Below are positions 31,066-43,655 of a stretch of 64,000 nt of DNA, piece after piece. The stretch is from Rhabdophis nuchalis (Eukaryota > Chordata > Lepidosauria > Squamata > Natricidae). The position numbers were made by a program, and so were the translations under genes. Every line of letters starts with the position of its first letter. The stretch's first letter is position 1. The DNA lies in assembly GCA_039707465.1 (NCBI GenBank), contig CM077651.1, forward strand, positions 19,537,519-19,601,518, written 5' to 3'. The notes beneath the pieces are model-generated. The model worked only from the letters and a program-made list of their open reading frames with translations, was not told where the DNA came from and did no database searches.

Positions 31066-33320
31066 ATGTAGTGACTAAAAACTAGACCAACAGGACTGTC
31101 ATCCATCACACCACCCATGCTTTGCCAGATGCCAGTCTGCCATATGCAATGGGGTGAGGGAACTGTGGGGAGGTAAGGGATTGGGATAAGGACAATAGAG
31201 ACAACTCAACATGCCATCCTGTAAGAGCCTCCAGCTGCTCCCAGGTCACACCATGCAACACCTTCCAGCCTGCCAAGCCAGGGACTGTTACCAAAACAAT
31301 TTGTCTGAATGCAATTGGACAAAGGGAGACATCCAGGGGGAAAGATGGGGAGAAGGGAAGAGTTAACCAGATGCTTTGGGCATGAACATCCAGATTCAGC
31401 TTTGCTATATTGTAACTATTTGGCTTTAGTAAAGTGTACTTTCATTAGCAATGCCATTGAGAGTCTTTCTTTCCTAATGGACCAAGTTGGGATGGCTGAC
31501 ATGGAGAACAAGAAACTGGAGATAACTCAGGACCATTTTTTTTCAACATGTGTAAATACTGGCCAGTTTCTGTTTCTTAGAAGCAAACCATTACAACAAA
31601 AGGGCAGAGAAAGAAACAATAAGCCACACATACTGTACATAATACATAAAGATAATGACAGTCCTGGTAGAATCTGATCTTCGGCATTACTAAAGTTACT
31701 TGTCTATGGAATAACCTACCTTACTACTCAAGGCAGCTCCATCTCTTCCTGTGCAACCATTGACCTCTAAAGAATTATTTCAATGGTTGGGATACAGCCC
31801 CTGAGAAGAATATGTCATATTGACCAGTCAATATGAGCTAAATGAAGTTGACACATTGCTTTCATTTTGATGCCTCTCATCGCTATTTCTTGCTTCCTTA
31901 CCCCCTTTTATTGATTTATTTGTTCAATTTATGTCCTTTCTTTCTTCCTTAATCTCAGGCTGTATGATTTTATCCTCACCAAATTAAGCCAGCTGGGGTG
32001 AGAGAGAATAACTCACCAGGTTCACTTGGTGAGGTTCCATTGTCAGGGTGGATTTGAATTTGGGTCTCCCAATCATAATGCAACACACTAATAAGATATC
32101 AACAGTCTAATCCAGTGGGACGTCTTATGATCTAGCTTATTGCACAGTCATTAAAAGTGTTAAATTATACAAAGCTTCCCAAGCCTTGATAAAGAATTCT
32201 CCTTATCAATTACAACTATGATGCCAAGAATTAAAATTTTTATAACCTGTAAGCCATCCAGTGTTACGTTTTGGCATAAAATAATAATAATAAATGCATA
32301 AATAGTTCTGCAATAATTGATGTAGATCACCAGGATGCATATCCATATATTGTCTAGATTAGAATTTTGTATAAATAAATCTAAAAACATATTTCAGCAA
32401 TATGGAACTATTTTTTTTATAATGACATTTCATATGTAATGAACTATTGCTCTCTACGATTATGAATTATTTAAACTTTTCATTACAGCTTGTAGCCATC
32501 TGTTCTGAAGGGCCTAATCCAGCAAGCATTTCAAATAATCATTATTAGGCTTTTATTAAATACGGTATATGCTTGTGGTAATTTCGTATTGCAGCATTTG
32601 GAAATCCACAGAAATTGAAAGTTGAAGGCAGATAACATTATTAATAATGTTAACTAATAAAGAAAACTGATCATGTACATAGTGGCCACTGGGCTTATAG
32701 AGATGAAACCAAGAGAAAAATGTGCACAGATAATTATGCTATCCCAATCATTACCAATAATATCCAGCCGGTGAAACTCCTTTTGAAGATAGAATACATT
32801 AATTCCTATAGAAACTGTAAACTGCTTAGAGACACAAATAAAGGGGAGGACTCAATTCCCATGGTTAATCCTGCAGTACACTTCAAGTGCAAATATATTT
32901 AATTAGTGCTATCAAAAGACTGCCATTCAGTAAGAGAGTGTACAGCAGATAAAGCAGACAATGCTAATGAGCTTCTAACACCCTGCTTTATCAGCTTTCT
33001 AAAAGCAAAAACTGTGTGTGTGTGTTTTGTTTTACAGGTAAAGCTTTTGATTGAGTGTTTCTGGCACTGAATTAATCTACTTCCAAATGTACAGTTACTG
33101 ATTTGTTTAAGTTTCCCCTCCTCCTTTAGAGCTAGGCTGGTAAATCAAAGAGAGAGCAATTCTTAAGGCAATCTGCACTGGGAAAGGAATAAATCCATTC
33201 TTTTTTCTGTTGTACTGAGATGGCTCTCTCAATATATGTTCCTTTCTAATGTTGGTTTCCCCAATAACTGAAACCTACTCTGCAGATTTCTTTAAAAAAA
33301 AAAAATTCTTACACCGTATT
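31066..33320. other. Intergenic, mostly single-copy AT-rich DNA
   Basis: No gene or repeat family recognised. The 122-aa plus-strand frame 31309-31677 has no motif I know. An inverted repeat agcagataaagcag / ctgctttatcagct (32945-32996) lies in a stretch that looks less eroded than its surroundings. Confidence 0.5.
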
Positions 33321-33328
33321 TTGCACAT

Positions 33329-33639
33329 CAAAGTTGGTATTCAGCAGGTTCTGACCAGTTCTAGAGAACCTGTAGTGGAAAATTTGAGTAGTTTGGAGAA
33401 CCGGTAAATACCACCCCTGACTGGTCCCACCCCCATCTATTCTCTGCCTCCTGAGTCCCAACTGATTGGAAGGAAATGAGGATTTTGCAGTAACCTTCCC
33501 CTGGAGTGGGGAGGGAATGTAGATTTTACAGTGTCTTTCCCATGCCATGCCCACTAAGCCAAGCCCCTGAAGCCATATCACGCCCACCGAGCCATGCCCA
33601 CAGAACCAGGAGTAAAAAAAAAATTGAATCCCATCACTA
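33329..33639 (-). mobile_element. hAT-like MITE, 8-bp TSD
   Basis: A perfect 8-bp flank ttgcacat (33321-33328 and 33640-33647). On the minus strand it begins tagtgatgggattcaatttt and includes actcctggttctgtgggc and ...tactacaggttctc, related to the families at 3216 and 17202. Confidence 0.85.
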
Positions 33640-33647
33640 TTGCACAT

Positions 33648-34800
33648 GTTGGCTTATAGAGTCTGAGCCTACAAAAGTAAATAGAAAATCTTTTCTTCAA
33701 ATGAATTCTTCTTTCAATGAAGATCAACTCCATCTTTGACCTTGGATGGCGTTGAGTGCTGTTGACATTCGTTGAATGTTAACATATTTAATAAATAATA
33801 CAGATTATGTCATTATGAAGAGGCCATAGTACACCTGTAGAAACTTTGCACCCACCCTCCTCCTATAATAAAATGTTATAGGAAATATTAAAAAGGCAGA
33901 ATATTTCCCCTAAAAGAGAAATGGAAATCTTAAGGGACACCAAAAATCAGCCCTAGCAGATATTTTGGTGCTAGTTTATCTACAAGACAAAAGACCTTCA
34001 GCTCCAGGGTGATAGGATTAGCTCCTATCCTATTAACCCACATCAGGACAAAGGCATTAAACCATAATAGGAATTGCCCAAAGCCCCTTCATTACATCAT
34101 CTAGCAAGATTCATCCAAGCCTTGGACTCAAGACAATGTACAAAGTTACCCCTGCACGGCTTCCTGGGAGTCTGACAACCAATCAGAATACATTTCTTTC
34201 ACAGGAGCAGGATGCAAGTTCATTATATATAAATATAATGTATTATATGAATTATATATTATATGAATATAATAATAGAAAAGTACATAAGAAACTAGAC
34301 ACTCCCTACATATTGGAAATACAGCACTCATTGAGGATCATAGTTCCATTTTACAATGTATGAGTGAAGCAAAACAAAAATGAAAAAAGAAAAATGAAAA
34401 GGGAATTGTAGCAAGATTGTAAAAAGATTTTTAATATTTTTCCTGTAACTTGCACCTTTATAATACAATGCATCTTTGATTCTGGGTTATGGCTTTCTTT
34501 TTTTGACATTCTGTTGCTTAGTGTGATGGAAGAATATCTTTGGGTCAATCTTTTCATCACTAAAAGGAATTGATTTGTCTGTGTTAATCATAGGTTCATT
34601 TTATCTGTTATTAAAAATGTTATTTATACCTATTATTGATACCACTGTAAATTGATCACAAGCACTGCCACATGACTAAAATTTAAGAATTACTGGATCT
34701 TTTTCTCCTCTTTTGTACCTTAAAAGAGGGAAGAAAATTAAAGCAATCCTATTTTCTGGTGAAAAAACAACAAAAGGTCATTACTAACCTGACACAAGGT
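33648..34800. other. Intergenic, AT-rich
   Basis: No recognised gene. A TATA/ATTA-rich stretch occupies 34220-34275. Confidence 0.5.
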
Positions 34801-34805
34801 CATTA

Positions 34806-35255
34806 ATGTCAGTTACCTGCGGGATCGGATCCTGCCTCATACATCCTCACGGCCGATTCGCTCCCACAGAGAGGGACTTCTCCGGGTGCCGTCCACTAGA
34901 CTTTGTCAGCGGGCGACGCCCAGGGGAAGGGCCTTCTCTGTGGCGGGCCCAGCCCTCTGGAACGACCTTCCCCCCGATATTAGGACAACCACGGACCTCC
35001 GCTCCTTCCGCTTAAAATTAAAGACACACTTTTTTCGCCTGGCCGGCCTTGGGTAGTCTCTTTTTAGGTTAGGGGTTTTAGGGGTAATTTTTAGTTTAGT
35101 TTATGGGTTTTAGCGCAGGAATAATTTAATTCACTTTTAATTTTGTAGTTTGTATTCTGTATTTTGTTATTTGTATTTTTAATTGCCTGTGCCCCGCCTC
35201 GAGTCCCCTTGGGGAGTGAGAGCGGGATATAAAATTAAATTATTATTATTATTAT
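34806..35255 (+). pseudogene. L2/CR1-like LINE 3' end
   Basis: It is homologous to 22190-22650 and 54364-55021: RFAPTERDFSG-type frames, gcgggcgacgcccagg ggaaggg, tggcgggcccagccctctgg, then a 3' UTR gtgccccgcctcgagtcccc...gggatataaaatt and an (ATT)n tail. Frameshifts abolish the ORF. Confidence 0.85.
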
Positions 35256-36329
35256 ATTATTAACTTGTTAAAATCGTTCATTTAAGACCTGTTTTACCAC
35301 GGATGTATGCTTTACATTGCTACTTTTTATACTAAAATATCCAAAGTACTTTCTATTCTCTTTTCCACCCACATCTGTTCATAAGTAAATAACTTCAGAT
35401 ACATTTTGTGAACAATAATTAAAAGTTGTTCTCCTTAGTAATGTTTTCAATTACCTACTTACTTACTTCATAGCTAATTTCAACTTCCAAGACCAACAGG
35501 CGGAAATATACTTGCAACTCAGCGAAGGATTTAGCATCATCCCTCAATGACAAGTTGTCCAGAGTGATTAAAGGTAGTAGATGTGTGCCTTTTGATAGAC
35601 AAGGATGATAGACCAGTTCTCTGATAATGCTTGATAGCCTAAATCAGGATTTGCGCCTGCATTATCTGTCTCCAGCTGAAATTACTTGCAGTTGTTTTCT
35701 CAACTGCAATAAAATGATTACCTGATTGTGATGCCTGTTAGATCCAGAATTTCTTCCAGAAGTGATTAATGTGAATTAATTGATTAAGAAAATTAATCAT
35801 AGACAAAGAAATTCAAGATATTCTAGAACTAAAATTTAGCGTATACAGTAATTACTTTGCAGTATACAGGCAAAAATATGAAAATTGTGAAATACACATG
35901 TTATATTTTAATTCTGGTTCTTATTTTATTAGCTACGGGTGCCCATGGGCCAACAAAATCAAAATACTGGTTGTAATTAAAGTGATTGAAGACCCATATC
36001 TTTTTACACATATGTGCCTCTTGTTTTGACATGCATACACCTTAGAAAGGCCTCTGGGCCTAACTTTGGCTTTTATCATGATCCATGGGACTTCTAACTG
36101 CAAACTCTTGGCCTGCACAAACCGTTATGTTTATTTTCATGTAACTGTAGTTGGACATAAAATTGTGTCACATATTGATCCCTGTTATATTGCATGTCTC
36201 CTATAAATGATGATTTTTATCTGCAACTATAATGAATCAAACCTTTCAGCAAGATTTTATCAACATGATTCATGTTCAGTCTGCAAGGAATTTTGCTGAC
36301 AAATGCCAATCAAGGTTTAAAATAATGAA
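35256..36329. other. Intergenic, AT-rich
   Basis: No recognised feature. Confidence 0.5.
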
Positions 36330-36867
36330 TCTCTCTCTATAAAAATGGCTGTGTGTGTAACTCTGGAACGCCTTGAGCAATTTCAACCAAACTTGGTACA
36401 GAGAAGACTTACTCTCTGGAAACAAATCCTATGGGTGTAAAACACCCCGAAAATAATAATAATAATCTTTATTGTCATTGTAAAAATTACAATGAAATTG
36501 GTTCAAGGTGTATGTTCTGTTAAGATACAGCCTTTAGTTCTTACAATGGCTTCTACTGTACAGCGCAGTGGAGTTGCCATGGTAATGGCTTCACAGTACT
36601 CCACAAGGGGGCTCCCTCTGGTAAGGGGAAAATCCAACATTAGAAATTATGCTTCTGGGGGAACATTTTTAACTACTTTAATTGTCACCCAAATCAGGCT
36701 TAGGGAGAAGTTGCTCTTGCTATTGCCTCTTCAGGAATTGTGGTGACGTTAATGGAAGGAGGGAGGATAGTCCTTTCTGTACTTATGTTGCTGCTTGACA
36801 TCATCATTCCTGACTAATACAGTACTGGGATAAGTGAATACCTGGGCAACGCCGGGTTATCAGCTAG
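36330..36867 (+). mobile_element. Non-autonomous Helitron with intact termini
   Basis: It starts TCTCTCTCTATAAAAATGGC and ends with the hairpin cctgggcaacgccggg, then ttatcag, then CTAG. It sits between A (36329) and T (36868) with no target duplication. The 5' TC, 3' hairpin followed by CTRR, and A/T insertion are the Helitron signature. It contains a nested LINE 3' scrap at 36450-36510. No Rep/helicase gene. Other copies at 11130 and 53745. Confidence 0.88.
36450..36510 (-). mobile_element. Rex1/CR1-like LINE 3' tail inside the Helitron
   Basis: On the minus strand: aatttcattgtaatttttac, aatgacaataaag, then (ATT)n. The same terminal form occurs at 43090-43655. The Helitron copies at 11130 and 53745 lack this segment, so it is an insertion. 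Confidence 0.75.
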
Positions 36868-37538
36868 TATTCTATAAATCCACAAATTTGATCCCGATCA
36901 GAAATCTGACAACCAAAACTGAATTAAATATTCAGTTTCTAATGCACAGGTTCTTGCTTACCTCGTAACACAACTTCCAAATTTTATTTTAAAAAAATAG
37001 GCCCCTATTTTGACTTGTACATTATTATCCCAAGGCTTCCTTATACTGGCATACAGAAGAACAGCAAATGAGTACTGCATACTGAACAATGGATAAGGCC
37101 CTAACATGTTTGCTGAGATTTCTTTTCCTTACTTTTGTTTGCTCAGCTAGTTAAAGGTATATTGTCCAGTTGTTCCATAAGGCATACTTTAATAAAAAAG
37201 TAAATCCCCTTTCATCTGACTTTGATTTCTGGTAATCTCATGAACACATCTGTGCTTGTTTCCTAGTGTAGTTTGCCACGGTCTACTTTTGAGACTGCTG
37301 TGTTGGCCCAATGAAACAAGAACAACACAAGGAATTCCTTTAGAGAGGTTTCTTTATCATTACTCCCCTATAGATTGGAATCTTGCCAGACTAAAGCTCT
37401 TATCTGCATAACTATTAAATATACCCCGTAAACTCTCTCTCTCTGTGTATGTCCATTTTTGCTGTTTTCCTGCAAACTCAATTTTCCAAATTATGTTGTC
37501 TGTTCGCTTCCAGAATTTCTGGACAAATTTTACTACTA
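36868..37538. other. Intergenic, AT-rich
   Basis: No recognised feature. Confidence 0.5.
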
Positions 37539-38045
37539 GAATAGAATAGAATAGAATAGAATAACAGAGTTGAAAGGGACCTTGGAGGTCTTCTAGTCCA
37601 ACCCTTGCTTAGGCAGGAAATACTACACCACTACAGACAAATAGTTATCCAACATCTTATTAAAAACTTCCAGTGTTGGAGCAGTCACAATTTCTGGAGG
37701 CAAGCTATTCCACTGATCTATTGTTATGTCAGGAATTTTCTCCTTAGTTCTAAGTTGCTTCTCTCCTTGATTAGTTTCCACCCATTGCTTGTTGTCCTAC
37801 CCTCAGGTGCTTTGGAGAATAGCTTGACTCCTTCTTTGTGGCATCTCCTGAGATATTAGAACATTGCTATCATGTCTCCCCTAGTTCTTCTTTTCTTTAA
37901 ACTAGACATATCTACTTCCAGCAACCGTTCTTCATATGTTTTAGCCTCCAGTCCCCTAATCATCTTTGTTGCTCTTCTCTGCACTCACTCTAGAGTCTCA
38001 ACACCTTTATCATCACTTGTTCCTATTGTTCCCAATATATATTTC
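37539..38045 (-). mobile_element. CR1 LINE 3' end with (AATAG)n tail
   Basis: On the plus strand: (AGAAT)n at 37539-37563, then aacagagttgaaagggacc, tctagtccaacccttgc, ...ggaggcaagctattccact, ...gtttccacccattgcttg, gaatagcttgactcc, ...catgtctcccctagttc, and aaccgttcttcatatgtt. This is the reverse complement of the CR1 3' region plus part of the coding end, ending in the snake-type pentamer tail. Confidence 0.92.
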
Positions 38046-39830
38046 CATGGCTGATTGTTACTGATAGAACTTATGTGACTAAACTTTTACAGCTCTATTA
38101 TAATTAACTCTGAGATGTAGACATGCTACTATCTTTTTAAAGAATGTGGGGAGGGAATTCTGGTTTTATAGAAGATTCCATAAAATATTCAGATGTCTAA
38201 AGGCAACCATTTCAAGTGCTACAAATGCTTGTTTCCAGCTGTGGACTTTTCAGAGATTAAAAATAAAAAATAAAAAACCCAGGGAAAGGATTTCTGTGTG
38301 ATATCGAATGTCTGCAACTGGACAGAGAGCAAAAAATAGGAATCACTGGGAAATCTGAGTCTAATCCGAGAAACTGATTAATTATCTCAGCAGTTCTACT
38401 GCTGGGCTTCTGTCCTGTAGGATTCTCCAAGAGTTTCTTTGTTGGTCCCATGGAGCTCCAATGCCTGTGATGGGTGCTTAATAGAGAGATGACCTTTTGG
38501 ATAATTGACAAGAAGAAATAATTGGATCAGGAGGCAAATGTTATTACCCAATGGGCCATCTTTAGGAAGAGTGTTACAGATTTGGAAGAAATGGAACTTA
38601 ACTACTTCAGAGATTAGTACATTCCTGTGATTTTCACCTCCCTTTTTCTCTTATACCATAGAAAACATTTTTACGAAAATATTGTGTACTGATATCTCTC
38701 TGTAGAGTTGAAGGATGCTTCATGCCAATTTGACATCATCATTCTTATTACACAGCGTGTACCTTAAATTGTAAGAGAGCATCCTAGAGTGTTATTTGTG
38801 AATTTATAAACCTACCATAATATCATTTTAACATGGAGGAGTGACTCAGCATGAATAAAGGATTTTTATGTTCAGGAAGAATGAAAAACAGATGAATGAC
38901 AAACAAAATCCATTCAACTTCAAGGCAGTGAATTTGCATAGATCACTATAAACTTGATAGGTCCTAATTTGTATCACCAAACGAAACTTTGTTGCTAAGG
39001 AAGGCAGTCAGAGTCCCAAGAAAACTCTTTATCATTGGAATAACTATTTCAAGCATGCAAGCAGGGACTGACTTGTAGTCTAGAATTTCCTATGAATTTC
39101 TGAAAATGCAGTTGCAGCCTTTCCTACAATTCAGAAACATCGGGATGCATCAGGAACATACAAGGAAAACGCAGAATATAAGTTGCATTTTATCATACGG
39201 AGGTTTCTTCTTTAATGTTTTGTAAAGAAATGATGTTCTTTAGAACATTCTGTCTAACTTTGGTTTCTTGGAAAGTCATGAATTACAACTGACATCAGAG
39301 CTGCAAACAACTGTGCCTATGATCAGTGATGGATATATTGAAGCACCAATATATGAAATATTGTCACATACAAGCAAAACTTTCTCAACGTTTTGATCTG
39401 ATAAACAGTGGATGCAGTAAAATTACTCTTGGAAACACACAGAGAGATGAGGATGATAGGGATGACAACAATTATGATTTGTGATGATGCTATACATTTT
39501 TATTGAGATTCTTTTATTCATGTGTTAACATATTTATAAAAGAAAAAAGAAATCAGTGCCATAGGAATACTGATTTGTTCTTCCGGTTTGTTATTCACTG
39601 ATCTTGATGTAATATTCTATTTTCAGTGTCATTTTTCCATTAAATGTGACAGTTGAGACAAAGCAATTCAGCACTGCTAGGGGAGAGCTTGTATTAGGGT
39701 GCATTCTTGAAATATATCATCCTTTGGACATCATTCTATTATGCAACAGTGTGAATTCCTTAGAAGATTCTTTTATCACTAATGTGCTCCTTCTCTTTTC
39801 CTCTCTCTGATTGAGCCTACCACACACAAT
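38046..39830. other. Intergenic, single-copy-looking
   Basis: About 1.8 kb with no recognised repeat or gene. It is among the longest repeat-poor stretches in the window. Confidence 0.5.
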
Positions 39831-39834
39831 ATCT

Positions 39835-40318
39835 TTATGAATGCGCCTACATGGAGCGAAGTAACCAGTGGGGTACCAGAGGGTTCTATCTTAGGCCCAG
39901 CACTCTTCAATATCTTCATAAACGACTTAGAGGAGAGAATAACAGGGGAACTTATCAAATGTATGGATGATACTAAGGGAGGGAGGAAAAGAAGGAGAGG
40001 AATAGCCAACACCCTAGGTCAGTGATGGCGAATCTTTTCGCCAGCCAGAGCACCAGAAACCAAAGAGCAGCTGGTTGGTGCACATGCACATGTGGAAACT
40101 CAAAGAGCAGCTGGCAACGGCACACATGCCCACAGAGACCTCTGTGTGTCAGCTCTGGCACTCATGCCATAAGGTTCGCCATCATGACCTTAGGTTCAAG
40201 AGCCAGATGGATCAGACTTGAACACTGGGCTCGACTATATCTGCATCCAAGAGGTGCCAAAAAATCATACCGATTTCATTCTCTGTTGAAAATTTTAAGT
40301 GGCAATGCAAGGATATAG
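39835..40318 (+). pseudogene. CR1-like LINE reverse transcriptase fragment split by a hAT MITE
   Basis: The frame 39837 on reads [20 protein letters not shown] and [11 protein letters not shown], then MDDTK, where the CR1 active-site motif is normally ADDT. It breaks at 40019 and resumes after the MITE with sequence encoding a LEHWARLY-like stretch. Confidence 0.85.
40020..40187 (+). mobile_element. hAT MITE (cagtgatggcgaa family), nested in CR1 RT
   Basis: It starts cagtgatggcgaatctttt and ends aaggttcgccatcatga. The flanks ccctaggt (40012-40019) and ccttaggt (40188-40195) match at 7 of 8 bases. The interior has aaagagcagctggt/aaagagcagctggc repeats, characteristic of this family. Confidence 0.88.
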
Positions 40319-40679
40319 AAAGTTTTTCTCCTGCTTATACCCCATGAATACTTTTTTATTGTTTGGTTTACATTTATTCTGCTTTTATTATTTTTGTAAA
40401 TAACTCAAGGTGACAAACATACTTAAAACTTCTTCCTCCTCCTCCTTTTCCCACAGCCACTACCCTGTGAGGTGGGTGGGGATAAATTTACTTATATTAT
40501 GATCTTTCGTTGTTCAACATTTTCTGCCAATCAATATTTTACTTCCAATTTATGAAAAGAAAAAAAAAATCTGCATGCAGTTTTGGAATATATTGGAGCT
40601 GCACATTAATTAATCTGGGCAGATTTCCAAAGTGGAGCTTCACAAAATACCCTTGAAGTTCCTTTCCCCAGCATAACTT
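40319..40679. other. Intergenic
   Basis: No recognised feature. Confidence 0.5.
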
Positions 40680-40686
40680 TTCTTTT

Positions 40687-40750
<64 letters not shown>

Positions 40751-40796
40751 TTTCTCTCTCCCCTTCCTCTCTCATTCCCTCCCTCCCTCCCCCTTT

Positions 40797-40835
<39 letters not shown>

Positions 40836-41266
40836 CTCTCTCTTTCTCTCTCTCCCTCCCTCTTTCTTACTCTTTTTCTTCTTTCTTTCTTTTGTTCTTT
40901 TTCTTTCTCTCTCCCTCCCTCTCCCTTCCTTCCTTCCTTTCTCTCTCTCTCTCTCCCTCACTCTCACTCTCTCCTTCCTTCTTTTTCTTCCTCCTTCCTT
41001 CCTTCCTTCCTTCCTTCCTTCCTTTCTTTCTTTCTTTCTTTCTTTCTTTCTCTCTCTCTTTCTCTCTCTCCCTCCCTCCTTCTTACTCTTTTTCTTCTTT
41101 CTTTCTTTTGTTCTTTTTCTTTCTCTCTCCCTCCCTCCCCCTTCCTTCCTTCCTTTCTCTCTCTCTCTCTCCCTCACTCTCACTCTCTCCTTCCTTTTTC
41201 TTCCTCCTTCCTTCCTTCCTTCCTTCCTTCCTTCCTTCCTTCCTTCCTTCCTTCCTTCCTTCCTTC

Positions 41267-41313
<47 letters not shown>
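40680..41313. repeat. 630-bp polypyrimidine tract with a 216-bp higher-order duplication
   Basis: (TTTC)n, (CCTT)n and (TC)n blocks. Landmarks repeat at 216 bp: tttctctctctctttctc at 40831 and 41047, tttgttc at 40891 and 41107, ccctcactctcactctc at 40955 and 41171. The 164-aa and 266-aa frames are repeat artefacts. Confidence 0.95.
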
Positions 41314-42125
41314 GCCAAGCTATCCTTCTTCTGAGCCACAAATCAGGGTCCACAGCAGTTTGCTTAACAAAAGTTTCTTCTGCTAATCGCACATCTGTCA
41401 GAAGAAAGTGGCTGATGAGGCAAATCAGCCCTGCCTTGGTGCTTCATTATGTCAAGGCAGAATAACACTCACGGACAAGACAAAATGCCTCCTTGAGGCA
41501 TATTGACTGGGATTGTCAGGAGCCTAGTAATTACATCTTTGTGAATTTCACTACAGAGTGATCACACCTTCCCTGCCAATGTCGTTCTTCAAAATTAAGT
41601 AATCTGCTGCTGGTTTCTACCCTTCTTGAACTGACTGATGGAAATCTCAGATTAAAGTGAAGCAAAATGTTCACAAATGCATTTAAAACTGTAGAGACTG
41701 AAAAGGAATACTTTCAGAAATGCCTGAGAGAAAATGCATTTGGAAATTAATACAACCTTATTTTAACTAGACAGCAGACTGACATTGAAAAGGAGCATAG
41801 CCTCCTTAAGTTATTTATCAAATTAATGCTCTTTGCTAATCAAAATAGAGTTCAATAGAAGCCCTGCAAGATATGCATGTACAGTACAAGAAGGAACAAA
41901 TGCCACCAGACAGAAAATGTAAAGCCGTTTTAACAATAAAACAGGGTACTAGGATTTCTGTCTCAATAAATGGAGGAACAGAGGACCTTCAAGAAGGTCA
42001 ACAAAAGTGTTGTAACAATGTTCGACCAGATTACCTCAAACTGTCTATGGTGAATCATTAGGCTGTAGAATTGCAAGTCCAAGCTTACATGGAAAAGACA
42101 GTGTAGATCAAATATACTGTAGATT
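41314..42125. other. Intergenic, AT-rich
   Basis: No recognised feature. Confidence 0.5.
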
Positions 42126-42735
42126 TGTCTACCTTTATTTATTTTTTTATTTTTATTTTATTTAGCTTGTCAAACATGTACGAGATAACAGGTATAAGAA
42201 TAAACATGGACATGAGCACATGAAATGAGTACAAATAAATGGAGACAGTAGGACAGGGGCGGTAGGCATATTGGTGTGCTTTTGCACACCCCGTTTATGG
42301 ACCTCTTAGGAATGGGGTGAAGTCCACGGTAGACAGTGTAAGGGTGAAGCTGTGAAGATTTGAGGATGTAACAAGAGAGTCAGGTAGTGCATTCCAGGCA
42401 TTGAGCACTCTATTGCTGAAGTCGTATTTTCTGCAATCGAGTTTGGAGCAGTTTACTTTGAGTTTGTATCTATTGCTTGCCTGTGTATTATTGCGGTTGA
42501 AGCTGAAGAAGTCATTGACAGGTAGGACGTTGTAGCAGATAATTTTGTGTACTATGCTTAGGTCAGACCATAGGTGGAATAATTCAAGGATGTTGAAGCC
42601 CAACATTTCAAGCCTGATGGCATAAGGCATTCTATTGTGAGCAGAGGAGTAGAGTACTCTTCTTGTGAAATATCTCTGGACCCGCTCAATTGTATTAATG
42701 TCCTATATTGTGGAGCAGCATGATGAATTAAATTC
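42126..42735 (-). pseudogene. CR1/L2-superfamily LINE 3' end (family C)
   Basis: Minus-strand frame 42295-42630: MPYAIRLEMLGFNILELFHL, VLPVNDFFSFNRNNTQ, NRYKLKVNCSKLDCRKYDFS, NAWNALPDSLV. The 3' UTR then contains catcttaggaatgggg-type sequence on the plus strand (ggacctcttaggaatggggtg) and ends in an ATTTTATTTA-rich tail at 42126-42165. The same family is at 23235 and 63604. Confidence 0.85.
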
Positions 42736-43088
42736 ATTTTCATTTTCATTGTATTGGCTCTTTAACTAGACATCAAGAATGTCTCAGATTATGCAAACGT
42801 ATGTAAACTTAAATGGACTATAATTAGGCAAACAGAAGAAATGAATTACTATATAGGCGATATCTCTGCAGCCTGCCATTGGGGCAAGCAGGTTCTAAAC
42901 TAGATTGATTACTGGTTTGACCTAATGTGATTCCTTTAATTACCCGACTCACCCTGCATTCCTGAAGTGTTGATTCTGATTATTGATTACCTGACTTAGC
43001 CAATGATCATCCTGACTAATAAACATAGTCTTATAGTCCCTAACCAATGTTTGCATTTCCTGTATTGAATGAGGAGGGCACATCTTAC
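42736..43088. other. Intergenic
   Basis: No recognised feature. Confidence 0.5.
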
Positions 43089-43655
43089 TCCTTCTGTCCT
43101 GGCCACTTTTTACACAGGCACAATTGGGAGCATTTTAACAAACTGCATCACTGTTTGGTTTGGTAGCAGCAGTACCTCTGATAGAAAGACCATATAGAGA
43201 GTGGTAATGACAGTGGAGAAGATTATAGGAAGCTTACTTCCAGTTATTCAGGACACTGCTTATAAGCTGTAAGTGCTTAGGTATCAAAACATTGTTAGAG
43301 ATCCCTCATACCCTACATTGTTACAGTCTGTTTCTGTTGCTCCCCTCTGGGAGGAGCAAGTATTTCTAGCCAGACTACCAGATTCTGTAACAGTTTTGTT
43401 CCCTATGTCATCTTTCTGGTAAACTGTATACATCCAAACTACACTGTGTTGTTTCTCTGTGCCATATAATATATATATATATATATAGGTATATGCATAT
43501 TTATTTATTTATTTAGTCATGTTTATGTAGTGTATATTGGAGGGGGTGACCCTCTGAGGACGGTCTGCAATCAATTTTCATTTTAATGTATGCCAATGAG
43601 TGTACATTCAAAGTGACAATAAAACTAGTCTAGTCTAGTCTAGTCTAGTCTAGTC
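43089..43655 (+). pseudogene. Rex1/CR1-like LINE 3' end with (TAGTC)n tail
   Basis: The coding remnant translates with gaps as ILTNCITVWFGSSST, RVVMTVEKIIGSLLPVIQD and YPTLLQSVSVAPLW, resembling the C-terminal region of Rex1/Babar-type ORF2. The 3' UTR has ttttcattttaatgtatgcc and aagtgacaataaaac and ends in (TAGTC)n at 43625-43655. A (TA)n run lies at 43469-43489. Confidence 0.78.

Noticed and set aside
31309..31677. A coding exon, suggested by a 122-aa frame
   Set aside because: No recognisable domain. Frames of this length occur by chance in 64 kb on six frames.
40539..41339. A 266-aa Lys/Glu/Arg-rich minus-strand frame
   Set aside because: It is the translation of a (GAAA)/(AAGG) tract and has no coding signature.
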